A stretch of 64,000 bases of DNA from Symbiodinium natans (GCA_905221605.1 CAJNDS010002655.1:1-64000), one strand, 5' to 3'. Shown: positions 44,340-53,554, counted from the first letter of the stretch. Translations and numbers: made by a program. Notes: a model not told the origin generated them from the sequence alone.

Positions 44340-44440
44340 GTAAAGGGCTTAAGGGGTATTTAAGGGGTGTTTCAGGGGGTATTTAAGGGGTGTTTAAGGC
44401 TTCCTAAGCGGTTTGGGAGTTTTAAGGGGTGTCTGAGGGG
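44340..44440 (+). repeat. TTTAAGGGGTG imperfect array
   Basis: About seven TTAAGGGGTGTTT or GGGTATTTAAGG units. Confidence 0.75.
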
Positions 44441-44457
44441 TGTCAGGGCCCAGTTGC

Positions 44458-44545
44458 AAGGGGCTGGTACCAGCGCCCCGTTGGAGCCCTGCACGTAGCA
44501 GGAGAAAGGATGCAGGAGGATGCCTGGAGGGGCCCGGATCCAGAC
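44458..44545 (-). CDS. Exon VWIRAPPGILLHPFSCYVQG...
   Basis: Starts GCCAG|GTC in phase 0 beside a telomere-type array. VWIRAPPGI...C is the family turn. The only phase-compatible donor for the next exon is GC (CCTT|GCAACT), a donor class reported in dinoflagellates; a GT donor at 44470 would change phase. Confidence 0.75.
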
Positions 44546-44549
44546 CTGG

Positions 44550-44665
44550 CTTAGGGTTTAGGGTTTAGGGTTTAGGGTTTCGGGTTTAGGGTTTAGGGTT
44601 TAGGGTTTAGGGTTTAGGGTTTAGGGTTCAGGCTTTAGGGTTTAGGGGTTACGGTGAAGGGTTTA
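44550..44665 (+). repeat. TTTAGGG array
   Basis: Fifteen units; starts 5 bp from the acceptor of exon 44458-44545. Confidence 0.96.
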
Positions 44666-44733
44666 GGGGGTTTAAGGCGAAGGGTTTGGAGGGTTTGGGA
44701 GTTCGGGGCTTCGGCCGTAGGGTCAAACCCCAC

Positions 44734-44778
44734 CTCGTCTCCAGAGGCGAGCTCCGGGCCGACAAACTCCACACTCAC
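44734..44778 (-). CDS. Exon VSVEFVGPELASGDE
   Basis: A 45-bp phase-0 exon between CTCCAG|GTG and GACGAG|GTGGGG. The intron before it carries the (CCCTAAA)n array 44848-44882. Confidence 0.8.
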
Positions 44779-44847
44779 CTGGAGGGGATCACCCAAACCA
44801 ACCTAAGGATGAAGGGTGCCCTGTCTGGGCAAAAGGTAGAAGGGGTA

Positions 44848-44882
44848 CCCTAAACCCTAAACCCTAAACCCTAAACCCTAAA
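44848..44882 (-). repeat. CCCTAAA array
   Basis: Five perfect units. Confidence 0.96.
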
Positions 44883-44903
44883 TGTTCGAATTTCCAGGTC
44901 CAC

Positions 44904-45050
44904 CTGGCTGCGTGCGCCCTGGGCAGGGTTCTGGCACGCGACCACGAGGTCTGCGAGCCACCCGCGCCACCGCCACTGCTCCACTGAGAGGGATCCCACT
45001 ACGAAGCCCGGCAGCGCGTCCAAAGCACCGAAGCTGCTGGTGAGGGTCTC
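44904..45050 (-). CDS. Exon ETLTSSFGALDALPGFVVGS...
   Basis: 49 codons, phase 0 both ends (GCCAG|GAG, AGCCAG|GTGGAC), high GC3. It contains a Trp-rich stretch (WRWRGWLADLVVACQNPAQG) not seen in other repeats. Confidence 0.9.
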
Positions 45051-45181
45051 CTGGCTCGTTCCCAATACCAAACACTAAGCCTTTCTCCTCGATAAATTCC
45101 GATAAATCAGACCCGAAAAGCACATACCGAACCTGCGCCCGACGCCCTTCCAGCAAATCTTGGCAAAACCCTACCCTAAAC

Positions 45182-45230
45182 CCTCTCCTGAGAACTCTGC
45201 ATGGCGCCCGCAAACAGCTGGACAGTCCAA
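45182..45230 (-). CDS. Exon WTVQLFAGAMQSSQER
   Basis: 16 codons; acceptor CCGCAG|T (phase 2), donor GAGAGG|GTTTAGGG (phase 0). It is the Trp strand that follows the loop in the previous exon. Confidence 0.8.
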
Positions 45231-45484
45231 CTGCGGCGGAAGAAGGGGAGCTCCTTTAGGACAGAAAAGGCAAACCGCGTTGAAAAGATGGATAAAGAAA
45301 AGGGTTCAAAGAGCCAAGGACGGCAATTGGGTTTTCGGGCTCTGCCTTGTTTGGTCTTGTCCGGGATTGGGGCAATATAGGGATCGGAATCAGTACTTAC
45401 AGTCTTCCCTTATGGCTCCCTTTATACTTATACCACAATAACCCCCAAAACCCTATTCTAACTTCTAAGGCCCTAATAAGGTTA

Positions 45485-45516
45485 AGGGTTGGGGTTATTA
45501 AATAACCCCAACCCTA
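45485..45516. repeat. Perfect 15-bp palindrome next to a telomere array
   Basis: AGGGTTGGGGTTATT, one base, then its exact reverse complement, running straight into (CCCTAAA)n. Confidence 0.9.
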
Positions 45517-45595
45517 AACCCTAAAACCTAAACCCTAAACCCTGAACCCTAAACCCTAAACCCTAAACCCTAAACCCTAAACCCTAAACCCTAAC
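45506..45595 (-). repeat. CCCTAAA array
   Basis: About 12 units. Confidence 0.96.
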
Positions 45596-45621
45596 TATTC
45601 ACGCCCCCTCTATTAGGTCAC

Positions 45622-45721
45622 GGGGGGGGCTCTCCTGAGCATCCGCCAGGACGCGGAAGTGGTAGGGACGGCTGGCGGACCATGGCGAGGCGGAGCTCCA
45701 GAGGATCAGGCGAAAGCTCCT
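45622..45721 (-). CDS. Exon ELSPDPLELRLAMVRQPSLP...
   Basis: The frame was chosen by phase (1 in, 2 out before GTGACC) and places LELRLAMVRQPSLPLP in the 'RLGLTNPAQLP' position. Another frame (PYHFRVLADAQESPPRD) is open too. The preceding 2.3-kb intron holds the 21-bp minisatellite. Confidence 0.7.
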
Positions 45722-45734
45722 CTGGTACCAGAGG

Positions 45735-45873
45735 GGTTTAGGGTTTTGGGTTTAGGGTTTAGGGTTTAGGGTTTAGGGTTTAGGGTTTAGGGTTTAGGGT
45801 TTAGGGTTTAGGGTTTAGGGTTTAGGGTTTAGGGTTTAGGGTTTAGGGTTTAGGGTTTAGGGTTTAGGGTTCA
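45735..45873 (+). repeat. TTTAGGG array
   Basis: Nineteen units, nearly perfect; upper bracket of exon 45622-45721. Confidence 0.98.
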
Positions 45874-46106
45874 GCATCTCAAGTTCGAGCATTTACTAGG
45901 CCAGCAGTGTGTGTAGGCAACGGAAAAAAACCCACCCACCCAGAGAATCCCAAAACATTAAGAAAATAAAAAGTTTACATTTCTTATCAGCAAGCCCTGT
46001 CCTCCAACCTCACTCCGTCATGGACCATCCTACCCACGAACCATTTCATCGGCCCCCATGGAGGGGCGGGACAAGAAATCCTGAAACCGTCGGTTTTGGT
46101 TTTTGG

Positions 46107-46372
46107 GGGGGGGGGTGGGGGGGGGGGTGGTTGTGTGGGTGGGGGGTGTGGGTGTGGGGGTGGTTTTTGGGGGGGTGGGGGGGGGGTTGTGGGGGGGGGT
46201 TGGTGGGGTTGGGGGGGGTTTGGGGGGGGGGGGTGGGGGGGCGGTGGGTGGGGGTGGGGGGGGTGGGGGGGGGTGGGGGGGGGGTGGGGGTTGGGGTGGG
46301 TGTCGTGGTGGGGGGGGGCGTGGGGAGGGGGTGGGTGTGGGGGGGGGGGGGGTGGGGGAGGGGGGGGGTGGG
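46107..46372 (+). repeat. G/T-only tract, G-quadruplex prone
   Basis: 265 bp of G runs separated by T or GT, without a fixed unit. The minus strand is a C-rich pyrimidine tract. Confidence 0.97.
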
Positions 46373-46383
46373 ATGGCAGGAAG

Positions 46384-46948
46384 GAAATTACCCTTAGCCA
46401 CGAAGAAATACCCTTAGCCACGAAGAAATTACCCTTAGCCACGAAGAAATTACCCTTAGCCACGAAGAAATTACCCTTAGCCACGAAGAAATTACCCTTA
46501 GCCACGAAGAAATTACCCTTAGCCACGAAGAAATTAACCTTAGCCACGAAGGAATTACCCTTAGCCACGAAGAAATTGCCCTTAGCCACGAAGAAATTAC
46601 CCTTAGCCACGAAGAAATTACCCTTAGCCACGAAGAAATTACCCTTAGCCACGAAGAAATTACCCTTAGCCACGAAGAAATTACCCTTAGCCACGAAGGA
46701 AATTACCCTTAGCCACGAAGGAAATTACCCTTAGCCACGAAGAAATTACCCTTAGCCACGAAGAAATGACCCTTAGCACCAGGAAATGGCCCTTAGCGAC
46801 CAGGAAATGGCCCTTAGCGACGAAGAAATGGCCCTTAGCGAAGAAATTACCCTTAGCCACGAAGAAATGACCCTTAGCCACGAAGAAATGACCCTTAGCC
46901 ACGAAGAAATGACCCTTAGCCACGAAGAAATGACCCTTAGCCACGAAG
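46384..46948 (+). repeat. 21-bp minisatellite, ~27 copies
   Basis: Unit ACCCTTAGCCACGAAGAAATT. Because 21 is a multiple of three, all frames are open: plus reads PLATKKL, minus reads GNFFVAK. It contains a CCCTTA core. A sub-block (46770-46850) has CAGGAAATGGCCC variants. Confidence 0.98.
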
Positions 46949-46980
46949 GACTATAGGGTTTAAATATATATAAGAAAGAG

Positions 46981-47294
46981 AGGTTTAGGGTTTAGGGTTT
47001 AGGGTTTAGGGTTTAGGGTTTAGGGTTTAGGGTTTAGGGTTTAGGGTTTAGGGTTTAGGGTTTAATTGGGGTCTGGGGTGCCCTTCTGACTACCACGCCG
47101 TTTCTTTCGTTGTTTACGTGTGAGCGGTGTCCCCTTCGAGGTTTGCGACAGAAACGACCGATTGTGAGATATGGAACAGCGCGCTTTCTCATACTTGCTT
47201 AATACCTCCAGCAGCTTGTCCCCTAAACCCTAAACCCTAAACCCTAAACCCTAAACCCTAAACCCTAAACCTTAAACCCTAAACCCTAAACCCA
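46981..47294. repeat. TTTAGGG (46981-47066) facing CCCTAAA (47221-47294)
   Basis: Twelve and ten units, an inverted pair around 154 bp. Confidence 0.97.
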
Positions 47295-47405
47295 AAGCAC
47301 TCCCCTCTGAGAACTCGCATGACGACTGCAACATTGAACTGGGGAATCAACAAACACATTGATCGAAAACAACAGACACTTGTCTAGACGAGCCTGAGGA
47401 CGAAT

Positions 47406-47720
47406 TCAATCCAGCTGTTGGTTTGGTAGCATTTGCATCTGCAGGCTGTTCTTACTTGTTTGTGTTGCTGCGATTCGGCGCTCCTGTTTTCGGAACGAGT
47501 TGCAGCTGGCGCATTTCGTGACATGTGTCTGGTTTTGCAGCTCCTGTCGTTGTCTCCTATCAAGTTTCCCGCGACTAAACGCAATCTCTGTCTTGTCGAG
47601 AAAGCTACGTTCACTGATTGCAGAGTAGACACACACACACACAACTACAAGCAACAAAGCCGTCCTAGCAACGGCCATACTGCGAACGGATGGCATACTC
47701 GTTGTTTTGTCACTGATCAA
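47406..47720 (-). CDS. Small ORF with signal-like N-terminus, inside an intron
   Basis: 104 codons. The hydrophobic stretch VARTALLLVVVCVCVYSAI near the start resembles a signal peptide; the remainder is polar and Arg/Gln-rich with a CASC motif. No homology recognised, codon bias weak. It may be chance. Confidence 0.25.
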   Translation of the reverse strand: MISDKTTSMPSVRSMAVARTALLLVVVCVCVYSAISERSFLDKTEIAFSRGKLDRRQRQELQNQTHVTKCASCNSFRKQERRIAATQTSKNSLQMQMLPNQQLD

Positions 47721-48037
47721 TGTACATAGTTCGTGATAAAAAATAATTATCAGTCTGTCTCGTCAAAAGTCTGGGCCACGCAAAATTGCTGATGTACCCG
47801 CACCTTCTAGATCATCGCTAGCCGCTAGCGTGTCTGCTGTGTACGCATTTTGTAAGCCTTACATGATTCATTACGCACACTATCCTCCCAAAAAACACAA
47901 GCCTGTCAGGCACAATGCTTTCTGATATCTACAATGAAAATACATACCTCACAGCCGGCGCCGCTCATGTCAAAAAGCAAGATGCCACACATATGACGAG
48001 GGGAAAAATCCCAGGCTCCTCCACCCCGTTGGGGAAC

Positions 48038-48147
48038 CCTGGATCTGGCACGTGGTGCCCTGCGGCAGGGTGTAGGTGGCGAGAAGCTGCGGGCTCTCGC
48101 ACACCGCGCTGACGAAGGGCGGAGGGTACAGCACCAATGCTCCCGAT
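48038..48147 (-). CDS. Exon SGALVLYPPPFVSAVCESPQ...
   Basis: Joined by a split Gly codon (phase 2). It carries the turn ALVLYPPPF, first Cys, TLPQGTTC second Cys. Donor CCAGG|GTTCCC, phase 1. Confidence 0.85.
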
Positions 48148-48248
48148 CTGACCTTGGCTGATTCTGACATCCTACAACAGTCGTAGCTTCCTGAACTCCG
48201 AAGCTGAACTCAGAAGCTTTGCAAAGGCAGAAGTTGCTGAAAGACAGC

Positions 48249-48388
48249 CCTAAACCCTAAACCCTAAACCCTAAACCCTAAACCCTAAACCCTAAACCCT
48301 AAACCCTAAACCCTAAACCCTAAACCCTAAACCCTAAACCCTAAACCCTAAACCCTAAACCCTAAACCCTAAACCCTAAACCCTAAAC
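48249..48388 (-). repeat. CCCTAAA array starting at a donor
   Basis: Twenty perfect units; on the minus strand its first GTTTAGGG is the 5' splice site of exon 48389-48503. Confidence 0.98.
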
Positions 48389-48503
48389 CCAGCACGAGTA
48401 ACTGCCACAGCAAGGGTGAAGTCCACATCCACAGGATAGGCCTGGCCAGGTGGTGACGTCAGCGCCGGGGACGTGAAGGACATGGAGCCGAGGAGGCGGC
48501 GAA
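48389..48503 (-). CDS. Exon SMSFTSPALTSPPGQAYPVD...
   Basis: 37 codons, phase 1 in and phase 2 out. The donor is CTGG|GTTTAGGG, opening an intron whose first ~140 bp is a near-perfect telomere-type array. PVDVDFTLAVAVTRAG is a beta strand. Confidence 0.9.
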
Positions 48504-48883
48504 CTTGAAACCTGTGTCATCTATAGGCGTTGGGGTCTCCTTGCGGGGTTGAGGGTTTTGGGGGTTGGGTCGGAGGTTCGAGACATTTCTGAGATTATGC
48601 ATACTCCAGACCAGAAAAAAATGCCAACGCGCCCCCAGGAAACGTGGCCATAGGCCGTGATGTGTCGATGCTTTCGCCGTCTGGAGAACGTGTCTTCACG
48701 ATCCATGTGGGCGAGGTGTCTTGTGTTGGGCCGCTGGTGCGCAGTCCAAAAGCCAGGAGGTAGGCTGTGTTGCTGGAAAGAGGGCTCGTCAACGGACCTG
48801 CGAGGGCGCGCGCACATCTGCGTGGGGGTCACCTTTGTCGGACCGATGAAAGGTCCTCCAACATGCATTTTCAAAGCTCCCAC

Positions 48884-49133
48884 CTAGCACTAAGCCATGC
48901 GGCTGCCCAGGGAGCTCAGCCCGCTGCACCGTGCACAGCGTTCCCTGCGCCACTTGATTGCCCCCCAGCTCGTTGGACTGCGCGTCGTAGAGGCCGCCAG
49001 TGCAGTTGGGATCTAAGGCCCAGGGCACTTGGACGTAAACGGAGCCCAAAGCAGGCACCTCTGATGCTGTCCGGAAGTGGATCATGCAGAATCCGGTGCT
49101 GTCTTCGTGAACGTTGCCCGGCAGAAGCTGCAC
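48884..49133 (-). CDS. Exon VQLLPGNVHEDSTGFCMIHF...
   Basis: At 250 bp one of the longest exons. Acceptor TTTCAG|GTG, donor CTAG|GTGGGA (phase 1). It covers a whole beta module with the turn GSVYVQVPWALDPNC and a later TLC..V.RAELPG stretch. Confidence 0.9.
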
Positions 49134-49309
49134 CTGAAAGGCATCCTAAAACCTGTACAAGGCGTTCAAACCGCTAGCAGCTAAAACCTTGAACCCAAAC
49201 CTTAGCCTCAAACCCTTGCTATCCCCATACAAAATGGGGCCCTCGGCCTGAAATCCCCAACCGCCCCTGAACCCTAAACCCACCTCTCTCAGCGTGCGCA
49301 GCGCGGGAC

Positions 49310-49361
49310 CTTCGAGGCCGCCAGCAGCAGCCGAGTCCACTTGCAGCTGCCATCGGGAATC
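49310..49361 (-). CDS. Exon IPDGSCKWTRLLLAASK
   Basis: Phase 2 in (AGAG|G), phase 0 out (TCGAAG|GTCCCG). An alternative frame running to 49284 (SRWQLQVDSAAAGGLEGPAL, donor GAG|GTGGGTTT) is also open and cannot be excluded. Confidence 0.6.
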
Positions 49362-49375
49362 CTCTGATTCAGGAA

Positions 49376-49417
49376 ACCCTAAACCCTAAACCCTAAACCC
49401 TAAATCCTAACCCTAAC
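49376..49417 (-). repeat. CCCTAAA array forming most of a 56-bp intron
   Basis: Includes two CCCTAA hexamers; the intron is 49362-49417. Confidence 0.93.
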
Positions 49418-49491
49418 CCTAGGGAGGCAAGGAGTCGCTGTTTAGGGCTTCCAGAAGGATGCAGGCCCATGCAAGGAAGGTTCGGGTGCGC
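49418..49491 (-). CDS. Exon AHPNLPCMGLHPSGSPKQRL...
   Basis: Follows the RLGV strand in the expected place for the 'NP..LP' loop. Starts TTTGAAG|GCG and ends CTAGG|GTTAGGG (phase 2). The next intron is only 56 bp and almost all telomere repeat. Confidence 0.6.
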
Positions 49492-49528
49492 CTTCAAAGG
49501 GTTTGGACTTGGGGCTGCTTGCAAATGG

Positions 49529-49735
49529 GGTTTAGGGTTTAGGGTTTAGGGTTTAGGGTTTAGGGTTTAGGGTTTAGGGTTTAGGGTTTAGGGTTTAGGG
49601 TTTAGGGTTTAGGGGTTTAGGGTTTAGGGTTTAGGGTTTAGGGTTTAGAGTTTAGGGTTTAGGGTTTAGGGTTTAGGGTTTAGGGTTTAGGGTTTAGGGT
49701 TTAGGGTTTAGGGTTTAGGGTTTAGGGTGTGGGGT
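49529..49735 (+). repeat. Long TTTAGGG array
   Basis: About 29 units with one GGGGTTTA slip. Confidence 0.98.
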
Positions 49736-49902
49736 TGAGGGTGTCCCCTATGAGTCCTGGGAGGAGTACTCGAAGTCCGCCGGCGGGTTCTGAACGGTGA
49801 TGCTCCTCAGCTGGATCATACTCGCGTTCTGGGCTTTGGCTGGCTTACTGTTTGAGGCTTAGTCTAAGCCCTCATGTTGTTCATTGAAACCAGGATACTA
49901 AA

Positions 49903-49985
49903 GTGGGGCTTTACGATTATCAGGGAACCCTAGAAACAACCCAAACAGTAGGATCCCTTAGAAGAAGGACCCCAACAAGGTACCC
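49903..49985 (-). repeat. Intron element family A, second copy
   Basis: On the minus strand GGGGTACCTTGTTGGGGTCC ... AATCGTAAAGCCCCACTTTAG. The ends match the intron 31684-31778; the middle differs. Confidence 0.75.
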
Positions 49986-50034
49986 CGAACATCGTAAACC
50001 CCCAAGTTGCTAAAGCAAACTACTTCCAGCACAC

Positions 50035-50112
50035 CCCTAAACCCTAAACCCTAAACCCTAAACCCTAAACCCTAAACCCCAAACCCTAAACCCCAAACCC
50101 TAAACCCTAAAC
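50035..50112 (-). repeat. CCCTAAA array starting at a donor
   Basis: Eleven units, two CCCCAAA; its first repeat is the donor of exon 50113-50183. Confidence 0.97.
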
Positions 50113-50183
50113 CACCCCAAGGCGCATCCGATACGTCACCAGCGGGCTGATGAGGCTCCTCAAGGTGGCCGTAAGAATCCGAC
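50113..50183 (-). CDS. Exon ILTATLRSLISPLVTYRMRL...
   Basis: Acceptor CTTCAG|GT, donor GGGGTG|GTTTAGGG: the first repeat of the telomere-type array at 50035-50112 is the donor. TYRMRLGV is the family strand. Confidence 0.85.
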
Positions 50184-50228
50184 CTGAAGCCCAAGCATGC
50201 CCTAAACCAACTCAGCCCTCTACACCCC

Positions 50229-50348
50229 TTTGGGTTTAGGGTTCACGGTTTAGGGTTTAGGGTTTAGGGCTTGGGTTTAGGGTTTAGGGTTGAAGGCTTA
50301 GGGTTTAGGGTTGAAGGCTTAGGGTTTAGGGTCCTTAAACCCTAAGCC
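50229..50348. repeat. TTTAGGG array with inverted terminal CCCTAAGCCC
   Basis: GGTTGAAGGCTTAGGGTTTA is duplicated; ends TCCTTAAACCCTAAGCCC, complementary to the preceding units. Confidence 0.93.
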
Positions 50349-50367
50349 CTGAGGATCTGGCCGGAAC

Positions 50368-50442
50368 CCGTGCAAGCGACGAAGTCAGGCAGTTTGGCAG
50401 CCGTGTTCCCGGCGATGATGGAGCTGCTGGTGCTGCTGGCGC
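50368..50442 (-). CDS. Exon with motif AAKLPDFVACT
   Basis: Acceptor CTCCAG|GC (phase 1), donor CACGG|GTTCCG (phase 1). LPDFVAC supplies the second cysteine of the pair begun in the preceding exon. Confidence 0.8.
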
Positions 50443-50457
50443 CTGGAGGACTGCGAT

Positions 50458-50512
50458 TAGGGTTTAGGGTTTAGGGTTTGGGGTTTGGGGGATAGGGTTT
50501 CGGGTTGATGTC
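50458..50512 (+). repeat. Short TTTAGGG/TTTGGGG run
   Basis: Six irregular units. Confidence 0.9.
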
Positions 50513-51383
50513 TTTGGAATTCGGGAGTTCTAACCCCCTCCCCCTAATATTAACCCCCCCCTACCCCCCTAATACTAACTACCCCCATTGTAGTTATATG
50601 ATGGGGAGGGCATTAACTTTATGGCGACTTGAAAAACCTGGGCCGTAAATACCCGTACATCGAGTGGAACAACTGCGCAAGTGACAACTCCACACAAAAG
50701 AAACACAGCAGCCGAAGCAGCTGTGGATCACACAAGGCCATGTGCAAACAATCCCACACGTTCGAGGTGCCGTGGCTCTGCCGCTCTGCTTTCGGCGGGG
50801 TTGGGGTGGAAGTATTAGCTTGTCATCAGTACAGCTCCTCGCACTTGCACTTCGGTTCTTGTGAGAATTGGCATTCATGAAGTTCGGTGCTCCTTCGATT
50901 GACACCCGTGACTCGGCTGAAGGTGCACGGTGCACACCCGCTTGCAAAAACTTCCGAAACCAGGTCCTTCCCAAATCCGGTCCGCGGGGTGTAGCCGCAC
51001 TTGGCGTTGGGGGGATGCATAAGCGTCCCAAAATAGTAAAGACGCAAGAGAGGAGATGCAGGCAATCGTTTTGTCTTTGCGGGCTGCGCCGCGAGTTAAA
51101 GGCAGTGCTGAACACAACAAAGTCTGTGTATAGGGCTAACATCGCACTGCCACTCGCCCCTCCTCCTCTCCCCCCGTTCCCAACTCTTTGAAAATCTGAC
51201 AAGCCAAGACAGCCGTACGGCTACGCGCTGCCCTCCAACTACGTGTTTCGTGGTGTTCGAAACCAGATCATCAAAAAACCTTGGTCAAAACTCCCCGAGC
51301 AGTATCGAGCAGTAGACCCTGAGAGCCCCAAAACCCGGAAACCACTGAATCCTGTCCACCCAGCCCCCTCAACACCCCTAATT
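50513..51383. other. Intron 50443-51494, no exon supported
   Basis: A 202-codon minus frame (50594-51202) is open but low-bias and not phase-linked. 50525-50590 is a CCCCCTAATA(C/T)TAAC repeat. Confidence 0.45.
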
Positions 51384-51489
51384 AAACCCTAAACCCTGAA
51401 CCCTAAACCCTAACCCCTAAACCCTAACCCCTAACCCCTAAACCCTAAACCCTAAACCCTAAACCCTAAACCCTAAACCCTACACCCCC
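51384..51489 (-). repeat. CCCTAAA / CCCCTAA array
   Basis: About 15 units, three CCCCTAA. Confidence 0.96.
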
Positions 51490-51494
51490 AAGAC

Positions 51495-51552
51495 CCCCTC
51501 CTGAGAGGCAGTCCGGCGGAGCGTGGAATCCAGGCGGCAAAGTGATACGCAC
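51495..51552 (-). CDS. Exon VRITLPPGFHAPPDCLSGG
   Basis: 19 codons plus one base: ATCCAG|GTG in and GGGG|GTCTTG out. ITLPPGF.....C is the family turn plus first cysteine. A (CCCTAAA)n array begins 6 bp into the following intron. Confidence 0.85.
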
Positions 51553-51597
51553 CTGGATTGAGTAGTTAGCCAGGTTGAGATATCAAAATCTTCTCCA

Positions 51598-51720
51598 ATG
51601 ATATCGAGAGATATCAGATGTTATCTCATGTTACCCAATGCTATCCAAAGTTGTCAAATGCTCTCAAATGTTATCCAATGTTCTCCAACGTTCTCAAATT
51701 TTATCGACTGCTATCGAGAT
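51598..51720 (+). repeat. AATGTTATC-type degenerate decamer array
   Basis: About ten imperfect units such as TCAAATGTTATCCAATG; resembles a diverged minisatellite. Confidence 0.7.
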
Positions 51721-51842
51721 TGGCGCTTTGGGCTTAGGGCTACAGGCTTCGGCCCTAGGGCTCCGCTGCGGCTTTCAGCGCACTCGCGTTGTGTTGCAGA
51801 AGCCCCCGCCGCCTCGCTCCGGGTAACGAGGCCAGACCCCAC

Positions 51843-51897
51843 GTTGGCTGCCTCATCCGCGGTGCGTTCCGGGTACGCAAAAAAGAACTCGTAGACG
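51843..51897 (-). CDS. Exon VYEFFFAYPERTADEAAN
   Basis: Acceptor CCTCAG|C in phase 2. The donor is either AAC|GTGGGG (taken here) or CTC|GTTACC 15 bp further, both phase 0. Confidence 0.7.
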
Positions 51898-52042
51898 CTG
51901 AGGGAGCCTGGCATGCCGCAACTGATTCCGGGGGCTTGGAGGCACTCAGTCCTATTCGTGTCCCGGTACATTGAAATGCACTGCATCATTGCACATCTCT
52001 TCAAATTTGAACTCAACCTCCCATATATACTCCCTGCACATC

Positions 52043-52395
52043 AAACCCTAAACCCTAAACCCTCAACCCCTCATCAAGGAACATAAGAACGTGGCAGGGA
52101 ACCGGGCCGGAGGTCTTGCCCTGTGGCACTTCGAGACACCAGCGCCTGCTTCGGAACCGACTCTGGGAAGCTGACGTTTAGGGTTGAGGGTTTAGGGTTT
52201 AGGGTTTAGGGTTTAGGGTTTAGGGTTTAGGGTTTAGGGTTAAGGGCTTAGGGCTTAGGGCTTAGGGCTGAGGGCTTAGGGCTTAGGGCTTCGGGCTTGG
52301 GCTTAGGGCTTAGGGCTTAGGGCTTAGGGCTTAGGGCTTAGGGCTTAGGGCTTAGGGCTTAGGGCTTAGGGCTTAGGGCTTAGGGCTTAGGGCTT
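52043..52395. repeat. CCCTAAA (52043-52066) and TTTAGGG/GGGCTTA (52177-52395) bracketing an exon
   Basis: The upper array has about eight TTTAGGG then about 20 CTTAGGG units. Confidence 0.96.
52068..52170 (-). CDS. Exon with motif WCLEVPQGKTSGPVPCHVL
   Basis: It fills exactly the gap between a (CCCTAAA)n array (52043-52066) and a (TTTAGGG)n array (52177-52395). It ends GAGGG|GTTGAGGG. A second open frame (FPESVPKQALVSRSATG) exists; the chosen one fits the neighbours' phase. Confidence 0.6.
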
Positions 52396-52568
52396 AAGGT
52401 CTGTGATTCATGGTTCAAAGTATGCATTGAGAGCTTGAAGGCTTGACAAGTCAGATTGAAGGCTTAAGACTTGTGAATGCCAGGGCCTTGTACTCTAAAG
52501 TGGCGAACGCCCATCAGTCCTAAACGAAAAAACAAATCGCTGCAGAACTTTCTACTGTGTTAGCCTTG

Positions 52569-52657
52569 GTAGGAGTAGCAGTAGCAGTAGCAGTAGCAGT
52601 AGCAGTAGCAGTAGCAGTAGCAGTAGCAGTAGCAGTAGCAGTAGCACTAGCAGTAGC
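52569..52657 (+). repeat. (GCAGTA)n array
   Basis: About 14 units; the plus frame reads poly-(AV). The same hexamer ends the tract at 18.2 kb. Confidence 0.98.
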
Positions 52658-52659
52658 CC

Positions 52660-53282
52660 ATGTCAGACTTGATTCTCCTTCATCGCAATACTTCATAAGG
52701 TTGACAATGGTTTTGGATTTGCAAAGATCTTGCGAACCTTTGAGGAAATTCCAAGGACAACCCAGGAGTCGTCCTAGCAACCCATGCAAGTTTCAGTCGC
52801 TTTCTTGTTTTGTGAGGTTCCTTCCTTTCCTTCCTGGTTCCTTCCCTGCTTCTCCTAACCTTCTTCTCGCCTTCCGGTGTCCTTCCTTCCCTGCCTTCCT
52901 GCCTTCCTGCCAAGTGAGGAATCTGGAAATTTGCCAACAAAGGCGACAATGGTTTCCTCTGGAAATGAATGTGTTCCTAGGAAAAGCCAAGAAAAACAGC
53001 CAGAACAAAACAACACACACAGACAAACACAAACACAAAATAGGCCCTTCCTGGGCTACGTGTAGTTTCGCATCCCACCATGCTCTTGGTCATACAACCA
53101 GCAGGACGGACCCGATGTAAGAAGTCGTGTCTGGGGTTTGGGGCTTAGGCGGCACATTTCTTAGGCCGAAGTGTCGCCAAAGGGGACTTCAAAACTTGTG
53201 TGAAACCGATCTTCACCCAACTCCCACACTCGAGACTCTCAACCTTGACACCGCCCCCCCCCCCACCCCACCTGCAGGGTAC
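52660..53282. other. Intronic sequence with CCTTCCTT tract
   Basis: 52800-52920 is pyrimidine-rich (TTCCTTCC). No exon seen. Confidence 0.5.
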
Positions 53283-53395
53283 CTGACTCTGTCAAAAACA
53301 TATTCATGGAACAGCGGCGTAACAAATATTCAGCGGCCTGGTTCAGGGCTTGCAACAGCTGAAAGGTCACAACCGTAGTCTCGCACTCCTCCAGC
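53283..53395 (-). CDS. Exon EECETTVVTFQLLQALNQAA...
   Basis: 37 codons, phase 2 in and phase 1 out at GAGTCAG|GTACCC. Compared with other exons it is helix-like (FQLLQALNQAAEYLL) rather than beta-like. Confidence 0.65.
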
Positions 53396-53554
53396 CTCGG
53401 AATTTGGGGCCAAGGTTCACGATGCCGAATCCAGATTTCAGCACTAAGAGCACGAGGCTCTACAACCTGAAGCACAAGAGTTAACCATACCGCCCAATCA
53501 AAAGCTGCTGCAAAAGCCTCAACCCTCAAACTAAACTCCGAGCCCAAAACCTCA

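Noticed and set aside
45987-46734. Frames of 212-235 codons combining Pro- or Gly-rich sequence with GNFFVAK or PLATKKL repeats
   Set aside because: Produced by the G/T tract and the 21-bp minisatellite; no start context, splice sites or codon bias.
50594-51202. 202-codon minus ORF
   Set aside because: Random-like codon use, no family motif, and neighbouring exons join without it.
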